Positions 27,389 through 36,435 of a stretch of 64,000 bases of DNA are shown here, in pieces. The DNA lies in assembly GCF_021325795.1 (NCBI RefSeq), contig NZ_JAHPZX010000011.1:62001-126000 (forward strand), given 5' to 3'. Under the pieces are notes generated by a model that saw only the letters and a program-made list of their open reading frames with translations, searched no databases and was not told where the DNA came from. This DNA is from Bordetella sp. LUAb4. Its GTDB lineage: Bacteria > Pseudomonadota > Gammaproteobacteria > Burkholderiales > Burkholderiaceae_B. Position numbers and translations under genes: made by a program. Positions within the stretch are counted from its first letter, which is position 1; each line of letters begins with the position of its first letter.

Positions 27389-27483
27389 AAAAGCAAGGCT
27401 CGCGCCCCGCCCGGTATTACTTTTTGGTGCGCCGGGCGAACCGGCGCACCTCGAACAAGGACGGTTGCCCGCCCTACGCTCGA

Positions 27484-28656
27484 TTAGAAGCGGTGACGAA
27501 TACCGACGATACCCATGGTCGACTTCAGGCCGTCCACGAAGGCGTAGTCCTGAGCGTACGAAGCCACGGCGTACAGGTTGGTGCGCTTCGACAGGTCGTA
27601 AGTCGCGCCGATCGAGTACACGTTGGTGGTCTTGTCGTTGCCGTTGTCAGCAGCGACGTAGTACTTGTCGTTGTTGGGGTCCAGACGCTGCCACGAACCG
27701 AAGACGCTGGTGGCGCCGCCGATGGGGGCCGACAGACCGACCAAGTACGACGAAACCTTCAGACCGTCACGATAGATGTTGGTCGACAGGTTGCCAGGCA
27801 ACGATTGACCAGCGCCCAGGGTCGAACCCGAGAACGGGCCGGTGATCGACGAAGCTTGGATCCAGCCGTCGCGGGTTTGGCCGTAGACCAAAGCCAGCTT
27901 GACCACTTCGAAGTCGTACGTACCACCAACCAACCACGAACGGACACGATTGCCGGTGCCGTTGGCAGCGGAATCGTCCAGACGCGAGGAGCGGTTCAGC
28001 TGGTCGTAGGCAGCAGCGACGTTGATCGGGCCGTTGACGTAACGCAGACCAGCGGTGATGCCGCGTTGGTTAGCGTCGGTCTGGAAGCCGGTTTGCGAAG
28101 CGTTGGAATCGTCAACGTTGAACGAGTAGCCGGCGCCAGCCTGGAAGCCACCAAACACGGGGGTTTGGTACAGAACCAGGTTGTCGTAGCGGGTCGTGTT
28201 AGCCGAGCTGAAGGCCGTACCGATGTTGGCCATGTTGAAGCCTTCAGCGAACGGATCGATCGAGCCGAAGAACTTCGACGCGATGTTGGTTTGGCGACCG
28301 AAGTCCAGTTGGCCCCAGGAGTTGCTGGCCAGACCCAGAGTGGCTTGACGACCGAACAGACGGCTGCCTTGAGCCGACTGACCGTCAGCCGAGCTGAAAC
28401 CCGATTCCAGAGTGAACACAGCGCGCAGGCCGTCACCCAGATCTTCGCTACCACGCAGACCCCAACGCGAACCGTTTTGGACGCCGTTGGCCAGACCGAA
28501 CTTCGAAGCCTTGTCCGAGCCCGAACCGCTCAGACCCTTGATTTGTTGGTAGCCAACACCGATGTCGACGATCCCGTACAGGGTAACCGACGTTTCTGCC
28601 TGAGCGGCACCAGCGAAGCCGGCGAGCAGGGCGGCAGCGAGCAGAGTCTTTTTCAT
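27484..28656 (-). CDS. General outer-membrane porin (betaproteobacterial OmpC/Omp32 type)
   Basis: 390 aa from the ATG at 28656, with GGAGA 9 nt upstream. The signal peptide is MKKTLLAAALLAGFAGAAQA. The mature protein begins ETSVTLYGIVDIGVGY and ends with the classic C-terminal Phe (GIRHRF) needed for barrel assembly. It has typical porin segments such as SRWGLRGSEDLGDGL and a long, abundant-protein-like codon choice. It forms trimers for diffusion of small solutes. In Bordetella the major porin gene is also next to nuo. Confidence 0.95.
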   Translation of the reverse strand: MKKTLLAAALLAGFAGAAQAETSVTLYGIVDIGVGYQQIKGLSGSGSDKASKFGLANGVQNGSRWGLRGSEDLGDGLRAVFTLESGFSSADGQSAQGSRLFGRQATLGLASNSWGQLDFGRQTNIASKFFGSIDPFAEGFNMANIGTAFSSANTTRYDNLVLYQTPVFGGFQAGAGYSFNVDDSNASQTGFQTDANQRGITAGLRYVNGPINVAAAYDQLNRSSRLDDSAANGTGNRVRSWLVGGTYDFEVVKLALVYGQTRDGWIQASSITGPFSGSTLGAGQSLPGNLSTNIYRDGLKVSSYLVGLSAPIGGATSVFGSWQRLDPNNDKYYVAADNGNDKTTNVYSIGATYDLSKRTNLYAVASYAQDYAFVDGLKSTMGIVGIRHRF

Positions 28657-29063
28657 TTGAAGAAATCTCCGTTGATTTGAGTGACAAGAGCAGCAATCCA
28701 GCAAACCAGCCTGCCGCCCCCCTAACTCCGCGAAGGGAAGTTGACGCTATTGCATCAAAAATCCGAGGGACTGGCTACGCTCACACCCGAAAAACGCCGG
28801 GTTTGTACGAAACGCTGTTGGGTGCATACAACAACAACGTCCTGTCACTCCCAAGCGCCTAGGGCAAACCTTCGTCACAGCCAGTCAGAAACTGATCAAT
28901 TGCTGCCCAGTTTAGGCCGGTTTTTTGACGTTGTCCTCTATGAGGGGAGCGATTGGGCAGGGATTTCAAAAGTCGAATAACACTGTTATTTTCTGGTTTC
29001 GCCGTTATTCCGTCTTTTGCTGACTCTCACTTTGCTCGCGCCCCGCCTTGGCGCTGCCCTTTC
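28657..29063. other. Divergent intergenic region, porin / TetR
   Basis: These 407 bp, more AT-rich than their surroundings, lie between the porin start and the TetR start and must contain both promoters. I see one clear palindrome (28976-28990) but no confident -35/-10 pair for the porin. Small ORFs here look spurious. Confidence 0.6.
28976..28990. promoter_or_regulatory. Palindrome AATAAC-N3-GTTATT, possible TetR operator
   Basis: A perfect 6-3-6 inverted repeat lies 74 bp upstream of the TetR-family gene. Autoregulation through such a site is common in the family. The assignment is positional. Confidence 0.45.
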
Positions 29064-29711
29064 ATGCAATCCATCCCAGTCGACGAACCCGTCCCGCTGC
29101 TCTCCCCCGAAGCCACGCGGCCCAGCCATGCGGAACGCATGGGTGCCGCCCGGCGCGTCCTGATCCTGGAGGCGGCGCAGCGCGTGTTCGCCCGCGACGG
29201 CCTGGCGCAGGCCAGCCTGCGCGCCATCGCGCGCGAGGCCGGCTGCACCACCGGTGCCATCTATCCCTGGTTCGGCAGCAAGGAGGCGCTATATGCCGCG
29301 CTGTTGGAAACCTCCCTGGACCGGCTGCGTGAACATTTGGCGCAGACGCTGGCGCAGGCCCAGGACGCCACGGCGGCGCGCACGGTGGCGGGCGCCTTTT
29401 ATGACTACTATGCGCAGCGGCCCGCCGAGCTGTCGCTGGGCTTCTATCTGTTCCAGGGCCTGGCGCCGCGCGGACTGGGGGCGGAGCTGGACCGCGGGCT
29501 GAATACGCGCCTGACCCTTTGCGTGACCTTGCTGGGCCACGGCCTGGCACGCACGCGGCCCGGGTGCGACGTCGTGCTGGAGCGCATGCAGATGTTCACG
29601 TACTTGAGCGGCCTGTTGTTACTGCTGCACACCGGCCGCCTGAAATCCCTGGCGCAGAACGCGGAAACCCTGCTGGACGCGCATTGCCGCAACCTGGAGA
29701 CCTTGCCATGA
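29064..29711 (+). CDS. TetR/AcrR-family transcriptional regulator
   Basis: 215 aa from the ATG at 29064; a longer frame from 28953 is open but reads into regulatory sequence. The N-terminal helix-turn-helix spans about residues 30-80 (AAQRVFARDG, LRAIAREAGCTTGAIYPWFGSKEALYAALL). The C-terminal ligand domain is unassigned. Its stop overlaps the start of the thioesterase gene by 4 nt (ATGA), so both are co-transcribed, suggesting the regulator senses an acyl or aromatic CoA-type metabolite (inference). Confidence 0.9.
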   Translation: MQSIPVDEPVPLLSPEATRPSHAERMGAARRVLILEAAQRVFARDGLAQASLRAIAREAGCTTGAIYPWFGSKEALYAALLETSLDRLREHLAQTLAQAQDATAARTVAGAFYDYYAQRPAELSLGFYLFQGLAPRGLGAELDRGLNTRLTLCVTLLGHGLARTRPGCDVVLERMQMFTYLSGLLLLLHTGRLKSLAQNAETLLDAHCRNLETLP

Positions 29712-30187
29712 ACCACTCGCTCGTTGCGGACCACTCCGCTGGTGATCCCCCCGCTGGTGATCGTCCCGCCGCCATCGCCCTGCCCCAGTTCCTGCTTCTG
29801 ATGGAATCGCACCACCCCTTTTCCGCGGTGCTGGGCATTCGTATGGAAGCCATCGGCCATGGGACGGCGCGCGCCATCCTGCCGGAGAATCCCGCGCACC
29901 AGCGCCTGGGTGGCATCGTGGCCGGGCCGATGCTGATGGCGTTGGCCGACGTCGCGCTATATGCGGCGGTGGTGGGCGCCACGGGCAATAGCGAGGCGGT
30001 GACCGCCAGCCTGACCATCAACTTCCTGCGCAAATGTCCGGCGGGCGAAGTGGTGGCGCAGGCGCGCCTGTTGAAAACCGGCCGCCTGTGCGCCGGCGAA
30101 GTCCTGCTGGCGCCCCGCGGCGGCGAGCCGGTGGCCCAGGTGGTCAGCACCTGGGCCGTGCCGGCGGGTCAGCGTCCCGCGGCGTAG
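29708..30187 (+). CDS. PaaI-type hotdog thioesterase
   Basis: A 159-aa single hotdog-fold protein. The core is HPFSAVLGIRMEAIGHGTARAILP, then HQRLGGIVAGPMLMALADVALYAAV with the helix Asp typical of PaaI/YbgC-like acyl-CoA thioesterases, then a final sheet. The substrate is unknown. It is translationally coupled to the TetR gene. Its last 19 nt overlap the end of the convergent gamma-glutamyltransferase gene. Confidence 0.85.
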   Translation: MNHSLVADHSAGDPPAGDRPAAIALPQFLLLMESHHPFSAVLGIRMEAIGHGTARAILPENPAHQRLGGIVAGPMLMALADVALYAAVVGATGNSEAVTASLTINFLRKCPAGEVVAQARLLKTGRLCAGEVLLAPRGGEPVAQVVSTWAVPAGQRPAA

Positions 30188-31977
30188 GCCTGCATCAGGC
30201 GGGGCGTGGCGGCGGCGTGCATGATGCCGTCCTCGTCCAGCGTGGCTGCTGTCAGGCGGCCGACCGACCAGGCCGGCACCTCCTCGATGGCATGGCCGCG
30301 GGCACGCAGGGCGTCGATGACTTCGGGGCCGAAGCTCTGTTCCACCGCCAGATGGCCCGGCTTGCGGTCGCGCGGATAAAAAGAGCTGGGGAAATGCAGG
30401 GTATGCGACATCGGCATGTCGATGGCTTCCTGCAGATTCAGGCCGTGATGGACGTGGCGCAGGAACAGCAGCAACTGCCATTGTTCCTGCTGGTCGCCGC
30501 CCGGCGTGCCGAAGACCATGTACGGCCGGCCGCCGCGCAAGGCCAGCGTGGGCGTCAGCGTGGTGCGCGGCCGCTTGCCGGGCGCCAGCGTGCCGGGCAG
30601 CCCTTCTTCCAGCCAGAACATCTGGGCCCGCGTGGTCAGGCCGAACCCCAGTTCGGGAATCACCGGGGCAGACTGGAACCAGCCGCCCGAGGGCGTGCAC
30701 GACACCATATTGCCCCAGCGGTCGATGACATCCACGTGGGTGGTGTCGCCGCGCTTGACCGTGCCGGCCGCGCGCATCTCCGCCAACGTCGGCTCATTGC
30801 CGACTGCACCGATCTCGGTGACGCGCGACAGGCGGGTCAAGGTGTCCATCACCCGCGCCAACTGCGCCTCGTAGCCGGGCACGGTGCCGGGCCGCAGGTC
30901 CAGCGAGGCCTGCTCGCCGATCAGCGCGCGGCGCGGTGCCGTATACGCCTCGGATAACAGATGCGCCAAGGGCACGTCGACGAAATCCGGGTCGCCGTAA
31001 TAGGCTTCGCGGTCGGCGAAGGCCAGTTTCATGGCCTCGGTCAGGCGGTGCACGAAGGCCGCGCTATTGGGACCTTCGGCCGCCAGATCGGCGTTCTTGA
31101 GCAAGGCCAGCGTTTGCAGGAACACCGGGCCCTGGCTCCAGGCACCCGCCTTGGCGACGGTGTAGTCGCCGTAGTCGTAGGTGACCGGGTCTTCGTAACT
31201 AGCTGACCAGCGCGCCAGGTCATCGCCCGTGAGAACGCCGCGATGCGGCCTGCCGCTGGCATCCATGACCTCGGTCTGGCGCGCATAGCGGTCGATGGCG
31301 TCAGCGACGAAACCTCGGTAGAACGCGTCGCGCGCGGCCTGGATCTGGCGGTCGCGGTCGCCGCCGACGGCCTCGGCTTCGGCCAGGACGCGTCGCCAGG
31401 TCTGCGCCAGGCGCGGATTGCGGAACAGCTTGCGCGCGGCGGGCACTTGGCCGCCAGGCAGGTAGATTTCCGCGGTGGAAGGCCAATGCGTTTCAAAGAA
31501 GGGCTTGAGGTCGGCGATGGTATTGGAGATGCGCGGCATCAGCGCATGGCCGCTTTCCGCATGGAAAATGGCTGGCTCCAGCACGTCGCGCAAGCGCATC
31601 GAACCGTGATCGCGCAGCATCAGCATCCAGGCATCGAAAGACCCGGGCACCACGGCCGGCAGCAGGCCGTTGCCGGGGATGAGATCCAGGCCCAGGCCGC
31701 GGAAGTGCTCGATGGTGGCGGCGGCCGGCGCCACGCCCTGGCCGCACAGGACCTGGATCTTGCCGGTCTTGGCGGAATAGAACACGCCGGGCACTTCGCC
31801 CGCCGGGCCGACCAGGTGGGGCTCGACCACCTGCAGCACGAAGGCCGTGGCGACACAGGCGTCGAAGGCATTGCCGCCACGTTCCAGCATTGCCATGCCG
31901 GCGGCCGTGGCCAGGTAGTGCGTCGAGGTGACGACGCCGAAAGTGCCGAGAATCTCGGGGCGGGTGGTAAACATCAT
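30169..31977 (-). CDS. Gamma-glutamyltransferase-family protein
   Basis: 602 aa from the ATG at 31977 (Met40 of the open frame; the region upstream is a hairpin). The N-terminal nucleophile fold is recognised by VVTSTHYLATAAGMAMLERGGNA cut into parts, and the autoprocessing Thr in KRGDTTHVDVIDRWGNMVS, followed by PSGGW and GKRPRTTLTPTLAL. Family enzymes hydrolyse or transfer the gamma-glutamyl group of glutathione and analogues, normally in the periplasm. No signal peptide is evident here, unlike canonical Ggt. It lies downstream of a peptide-type binding protein on the same strand. Confidence 0.9.
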   Translation of the reverse strand: MMFTTRPEILGTFGVVTSTHYLATAAGMAMLERGGNAFDACVATAFVLQVVEPHLVGPAGEVPGVFYSAKTGKIQVLCGQGVAPAAATIEHFRGLGLDLIPGNGLLPAVVPGSFDAWMLMLRDHGSMRLRDVLEPAIFHAESGHALMPRISNTIADLKPFFETHWPSTAEIYLPGGQVPAARKLFRNPRLAQTWRRVLAEAEAVGGDRDRQIQAARDAFYRGFVADAIDRYARQTEVMDASGRPHRGVLTGDDLARWSASYEDPVTYDYGDYTVAKAGAWSQGPVFLQTLALLKNADLAAEGPNSAAFVHRLTEAMKLAFADREAYYGDPDFVDVPLAHLLSEAYTAPRRALIGEQASLDLRPGTVPGYEAQLARVMDTLTRLSRVTEIGAVGNEPTLAEMRAAGTVKRGDTTHVDVIDRWGNMVSCTPSGGWFQSAPVIPELGFGLTTRAQMFWLEEGLPGTLAPGKRPRTTLTPTLALRGGRPYMVFGTPGGDQQEQWQLLLFLRHVHHGLNLQEAIDMPMSHTLHFPSSFYPRDRKPGHLAVEQSFGPEVIDALRARGHAIEEVPAWSVGRLTAATLDEDGIMHAAATPRLMQAYAAGR

Positions 31978-32040
31978 GATCGTCCACCTTGGGCGCGCCG
32001 TGCGCGCCGGCTCGGGCGTGGCCGCCCTGGAAAGAAAATC

Positions 32041-32083
32041 GGCCCCGGGGAGACCAGGGTTTGTTAACCCTGGCACCCGGGGC
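32041..32083. other. Large two-part stem-loop between the SBP and GGT genes
   Basis: An outer stem GGCCCCGGG/CCCGGGGCC encloses an inner stem CCAGGGTT/AACCCTGG with a 4-nt loop. There is no T-run. It lies in the 159-bp gap of the co-directional pair and could stabilise the upstream binding-protein message, giving unequal expression of the two genes. Confidence 0.7.
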
Positions 32084-32136
32084 CGCGCAGGCATTCCGGG
32101 CCGCGGGACACACGCCCCGGCCCAGACGTACTCGAC

Positions 32137-33639
32137 TTACTTGGCGGCCATCGTCACACCCTTGAGGCGTATCAAACCGTCCGGGTAGGCGACGAAACCT
32201 TGGATTTTCTTCTTGTGGGCGAAGGTCCAGGGCAGGTAGTACAGATAAATGATGGGATCTTCGTCGCGCAGGATGGTCTGGGCCTGGTCGTACAGGGCCT
32301 TGCGCTTGGCCGGGTCGAATTCGGCGCGGGCATCGGTCAGCAGCTTGTCAACCTGCGGATTGCTGTAGCGGCCGTCGTTCAGGCTTCCCTTGGTCGACAC
32401 GTACTGGAAGATGTTGCCGCTGGGATCGACACGGCCGGACCAGCCGCTTTGGCCGGCTTCGAAATCGCCACGCGCCAGCGCCGATTGCAGCGAAGCGAAT
32501 TCCACCGGCTTGAGCGAGATGTCGAAGCCCGCTTCCGCGCCCATGGCCTGGATCAGCTCATAGATCTGCTGGTTGGTGGTGTTGTTGCCGTAGGTGATTT
32601 CCAGCTTGACGCGATCGAAGCCGGCCGCCTTCAGCAGTTCCTTGGCCTTCTTGGCATCGCGGCCCTTGCGTTCGAACTTCTTGTCGTAGGCAAAGCTGGC
32701 GGGGGGGAAACCCTGGAAGGCGGGTTGGAACATGCCTTCGCCGACCACTTCGTTGATGGCGTCGCGATCGATGGCCAGGTCCAGCGCCTGGCGTACGCGC
32801 TTGTCCTTGCCGGCAGGCTGGTTGGCGCGCGCGCCGTTGGCCAGGTTGATCGAGAAAGACTGATAGCCCAGGCCGACGACCGGCGCCAGCACCAGGTTCT
32901 TGTCATCCTTGACGGCCTTGACGTCCGAAGGCGCCATGCGTTCGATGATGTCGAGGTCGCCCGCGCGCAGATTGTTCACACGCACCGTGGTGTCGGGGAT
33001 GGGCGTGAAGATGACGCGGTCGAAATGGAAGTCGGCGGCGTCCCAATACTGCGGGAATTTCTCCAGCACGATGCGGTCGTTCTGCACCCGTTCCTTGAAA
33101 CGGTAGGGACCCGAGCAGACCGGCTTGGCGCCGGGATCCTTGTCGAAGGACGCCGGCGACATCATCATGCCCGCGCGGTCCGACAGCTGCGACAGCAGCG
33201 AGGCGTCCGGCTCGGTCAGGTGGATCACCACGGTCTGCGCATCGGGAGCGTCGACGCTGCCCACCGTGGCCAGTTCGCTCTTGCGGTTGCTGTCGGGCAA
33301 CGTGCGGCCGCGGTCCAGGTTGGCCTTGACCGACGCGGCATCGATGGGCGTGCCGTCATGGTAGACGGCGCCCTTGCGCAGCTTCATGGTCAGCGTCTTG
33401 CCGTCCGCGCTGGTGTCCCAGGACTCGGCCAATTGCGGCACGATTTTCAGGTCGGGGGTGATTTCGACCAGTTTGTCGCACAGGGAAGCGAAGACGATGC
33501 GACCGACGAAAGTGCGGGCGCGCACGGGATCCAGCACGTCCGGATCGTCTTGCAGCCCGATCTTCAACGTCGATTGGGCCGCGGCGGCGCCGCTGGCGAA
33601 CAGGCCGGCAAACGCCATGGCCAGACAAAGTTTACGCAT
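32137..33639 (-). CDS. ABC transporter periplasmic binding protein, peptide/nickel type (SBP_bac_5)
   Basis: 500 aa from the ATG at 33639, with GAGGAG 7 nt upstream. The signal peptide is MRKLCLAMAFAGLFASGAAAA. The fold is the DppA/OppA type, with ESWDTSADGKTLTMKLRKGAVYHDG cut into its usual segments. No permease or ATPase gene is nearby. The adjacent gamma-glutamyltransferase suggests binding of glutathione or gamma-glutamyl peptides, as for GsiB; this is inference from context. Confidence 0.92.
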   Translation of the reverse strand: MRKLCLAMAFAGLFASGAAAAQSTLKIGLQDDPDVLDPVRARTFVGRIVFASLCDKLVEITPDLKIVPQLAESWDTSADGKTLTMKLRKGAVYHDGTPIDAASVKANLDRGRTLPDSNRKSELATVGSVDAPDAQTVVIHLTEPDASLLSQLSDRAGMMMSPASFDKDPGAKPVCSGPYRFKERVQNDRIVLEKFPQYWDAADFHFDRVIFTPIPDTTVRVNNLRAGDLDIIERMAPSDVKAVKDDKNLVLAPVVGLGYQSFSINLANGARANQPAGKDKRVRQALDLAIDRDAINEVVGEGMFQPAFQGFPPASFAYDKKFERKGRDAKKAKELLKAAGFDRVKLEITYGNNTTNQQIYELIQAMGAEAGFDISLKPVEFASLQSALARGDFEAGQSGWSGRVDPSGNIFQYVSTKGSLNDGRYSNPQVDKLLTDARAEFDPAKRKALYDQAQTILRDEDPIIYLYYLPWTFAHKKKIQGFVAYPDGLIRLKGVTMAAK

Positions 33640-33784
33640 GATGCTTCTCCTCGAAAGCGGTACCGGCGACGCGCGAACAGCCTTCGCGCGTCTTCCCTTG
33701 TCGGCCCTGTGCGGCCTGCCGGCGATTGCGCGAGGATTGTATTGGATAATCAAGCCTCTCCCCCGCTTTCTTGCCACGTTGTCC

Positions 33785-34774
33785 ATGACCTCGACCGCCC
33801 TCGCCGCTGCCCGTCCCGCCGATCACCCCATCTTGCGCCGGGTGCTGCACGCCATCCATCTGGGGCGCGAACAGGGCTTTCATTTTCCCGGCAACTTTCT
33901 GGCCGTGTCTTTCGACCATGTGGCGCCGGCCGGCGGCGTGACCACGCTCAAAGGCGCGCCGCTGCGTGCCGACGGCAGCGTCGACCCCGTGGGACTCAAT
34001 GTGCTGGCCGACTTGGCGCTGGCCTCCAGTGTCCGTGCGGCGCTGCAGCGCGAGACTCGGCTGGCGACGGTCAACATGCAGCTGCAACTGACGGGCGCGG
34101 CGTGCGCAGGCCCCCTGCGGGCGGTCAGCCATTTCCACGGTTTCCTGCGCGATACGGCTGGGCAGCAAGCCATCGCCAGCGTCAGCATCCGCAGCGGTGA
34201 CCGCGAAATCGCCCTGGGCAGTGGCACGTTCATGGTGCTGGACCTGCCGCCGGGCACCCGCGCGCCGGTGCTGCAGGCGATCGACCTGCCCGCCGATGCC
34301 GACTGGGCCGGCGTAGACCTGCCCGCGCCTGGCGGCCTGCAAGACGGCGATGCCGACATCTACGCCACGGCACTGGAAGCCCTGCAGGCGGGCGGGATCG
34401 AAAATTTCTCCGAAGCGTTCTGGGGGTTCCGCACGCGGCCCGCCGCCCAAGGGGCCAGCGGCGTCTTGCGCAATGGCGCGCATCTGGGCAATCGGGTCGG
34501 CCATGTGCAGGGCGGTGTCATGCTGGCCTTCGCCCAGGCCACCGCGTGTGCCGCCTTGCCGGGCGACTGGCCCGTCAGCAGCGTGACCGCGGGCTTCGTC
34601 AGCCCAGGCGAAGGGGAACAATTGCGCGCCCGTGCCCGCGTCATGCACCGGGGTCGCACCACGGCGGTGGTGCGCACGGAGATCACCGGCGCGCTGCCGG
34701 GCCAGCGCGACCGGCGCGTGCTGGAAGTGCTGACCACGCATTCGCTGCGCAAGAACCCGGCGAACGAGGGCTGA
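33785..34774 (+). CDS. Double-hotdog acyl-CoA thioesterase-like protein
   Basis: A 329-aa protein with two hotdog-like halves. The first, about residues 15-165, includes NFLAVSFDHVAPAGGVTTLK and DPVGLNVLADLALASSVR. The second, about 200-325, includes RNGAHLGNRVGHVQGGVMLAFAQATA and ends THSLRKNPA. PaaI-like helix signatures appear in both. The substrate is unknown. It is divergent from the binding-protein gene with a 145-bp shared promoter region; the start ATG has only a weak ribosome site. Confidence 0.82.
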   Translation: MTSTALAAARPADHPILRRVLHAIHLGREQGFHFPGNFLAVSFDHVAPAGGVTTLKGAPLRADGSVDPVGLNVLADLALASSVRAALQRETRLATVNMQLQLTGAACAGPLRAVSHFHGFLRDTAGQQAIASVSIRSGDREIALGSGTFMVLDLPPGTRAPVLQAIDLPADADWAGVDLPAPGGLQDGDADIYATALEALQAGGIENFSEAFWGFRTRPAAQGASGVLRNGAHLGNRVGHVQGGVMLAFAQATACAALPGDWPVSSVTAGFVSPGEGEQLRARARVMHRGRTTAVVRTEITGALPGQRDRRVLEVLTTHSLRKNPANEG

Positions 34775-34973
34775 TATGCCAGGCCATGGCAGTGCGCACG
34801 CGCATACGGCCGGGCGGCGCCGGCGGGCTGGCTGACGGCAGGCCTGCTGGCGCGGCGGCCATCATCCCCTGGAAGGGTTACATCGAACGCGATCCGTGTA
34901 TAAAGTCTGACGCACGGCGTCGGCGCGAGGGTTTGCGTTTGCGACGCTGCCAGACCCTAACCGGAGGCGCACC

Positions 34974-36407
34974 ATGGACAGCCAGGCAAGCGGCGGATCG
35001 CGCGACAGCGCGCAGGCACGACACTACGACGCCATCATCATCGGTGCCGGCCAAGCCGGCCCTGCCCTGGCCGGACGCTTGAGCGACGCCGGCATGAAGG
35101 TGGCGCTGATCGAGCGCAAGCAGTTCGGCGGTACTTGCGTGAACACCGGCTGCATGCCCACCAAGACGCTGGTGGCCAGTGCCTATGCCGCGCACCTGGC
35201 CCGCCGCGCGGCTGATTATGGGGTGGCGCTGCAAGGCACGGTGGGCGTGGACATCGCGCGTGTGAAGGCCCGCGCGGATACGGTGGCCAGCAATGCCCGG
35301 CATGGCGTCGAAAGCTGGCTGCGGGGGATGGCCAATTGCACTGTCTATGAAGGGCACGCGCGTTTCACTGGTCCGCATGAGGTGGCGGTGGACGGTCTAC
35401 GGTTGACGGCGGATCGGATCTTCATCAACAGCGGCGGCCGTGCCGTCATTCCCGACCTACCCGGCATAGATCGCGTGCCTGTCCTGACCAATGTCGGCAT
35501 GCGCGATCTGGACGTGCTGCCGGATCATCTGGTCATCATCGGCGGCAGCTATATCGGGCTGGAGTTCGCGCAGATGTATCGCCGCTTCGGCAGCTCGGTG
35601 ACCCTGGTGGAGAAAGGGCCGCGCCTGATTGCGCGCGAGGACGAGGATATCTCCGAGGCTATTCGCGTGATCCTCGAGAACGAAGGAATCCAGCTGCGGT
35701 TGGATGCGGACGATATCCGCTTCGCGCAGAGCACATCAAGCACTAGCCAGGCGCAAGGGAAGATTGCCGTGCATACGCATGCCGGCCAGCCGCCGGTGCT
35801 GGCTACGCACGTGCTGGTGGCGACGGGCCGGCGGCCCAATACGGACGATCTGGGCCTGGACGCGGCCGGCATCGCCACCGATGCACATGGCTACATCCAG
35901 GTGGACGACAGCCTGGCCACCAATGTGCCGGGCGTGTGGGCGCTGGGGGACTGCAACGGCCGTGGCGCGTTCACGCACACGGCCTACAACGATTTCGAAA
36001 TCGTCGCGGCCAATCTGCTCGATGGCCAGACGCGCCGGGTCAGCGATCGCATTCCCGTCTATGCCTTGTACATCGATCCGCCCTTGGGCCGGGTCGGCAT
36101 GACGGAAGCCGCGGTACGTCGTGGCGGTAAGCCTGCCCTGGTGGGGATCAGGCCTATGACCCGGGTCGGCCGGGCGGTGGAGAAAGGCGAAACGCAGGGA
36201 TTCATGAAAGTGATCGTGGACGCCGAGAGCCGGCAATTGCTCGGTGCCGCGATCTTGGGCACCGGTGGCGACGAAGCCGTGCATGGCTTGATCGATACCA
36301 TGTCCGCGGGGGCGCCTTACACCACGCTGCGGGATACGGTTCATATCCATCCTACGGTTTCGGAATTGATTCCTACCGTATTGGGGGATCTCAAGCCCTT
36401 GGTTTGA
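34974..36407 (+). CDS. Mercuric reductase/dihydrolipoamide dehydrogenase-like flavoprotein
   Basis: A 477-aa class I pyridine nucleotide-disulphide oxidoreductase. It has the FAD site IIIGAGQAGPALAGRL, redox disulphide GGTCVNTGCMPTK, NAD(P) motif IIGGSYIGLEFAQ, a second FAD site GVWALGDCNG, and the C-terminal His-Glu pair in HPTVSELIP. It lacks an N-terminal metal-binding domain and a C-terminal CC pair, so it is unlikely to be a true MerA; the substrate is unknown. The start has GGAGG 7 nt upstream. It runs with the next gene (28-bp gap). Confidence 0.9.
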   Translation: MDSQASGGSRDSAQARHYDAIIIGAGQAGPALAGRLSDAGMKVALIERKQFGGTCVNTGCMPTKTLVASAYAAHLARRAADYGVALQGTVGVDIARVKARADTVASNARHGVESWLRGMANCTVYEGHARFTGPHEVAVDGLRLTADRIFINSGGRAVIPDLPGIDRVPVLTNVGMRDLDVLPDHLVIIGGSYIGLEFAQMYRRFGSSVTLVEKGPRLIAREDEDISEAIRVILENEGIQLRLDADDIRFAQSTSSTSQAQGKIAVHTHAGQPPVLATHVLVATGRRPNTDDLGLDAAGIATDAHGYIQVDDSLATNVPGVWALGDCNGRGAFTHTAYNDFEIVAANLLDGQTRRVSDRIPVYALYIDPPLGRVGMTEAAVRRGGKPALVGIRPMTRVGRAVEKGETQGFMKVIVDAESRQLLGAAILGTGGDEAVHGLIDTMSAGAPYTTLRDTVHIHPTVSELIPTVLGDLKPLV

Positions 36408-36435
36408 GATCGCGAGTCACATTCATGGAGCGGTC

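Larger units (their letters stand above)
27148..27483. other. Intergenic region between porin and nuoA
   Basis: These 336 bp hold the porin terminator near 27375 and the candidate nuo promoter near 27180. The small ORF on the minus strand here has no protein-like features. No other element was seen. Confidence 0.7.

Noticed and set aside
27424-28680. A 418-aa plus-strand open frame opposite the porin
   Set aside because: The porin has a signal peptide, barrel and terminator; the antisense frame is a shadow.
34974-36407. True mercuric reductase
   Set aside because: The active-site disulphide is present, but there is no C-terminal vicinal Cys pair, heavy-metal domain or mer neighbours.
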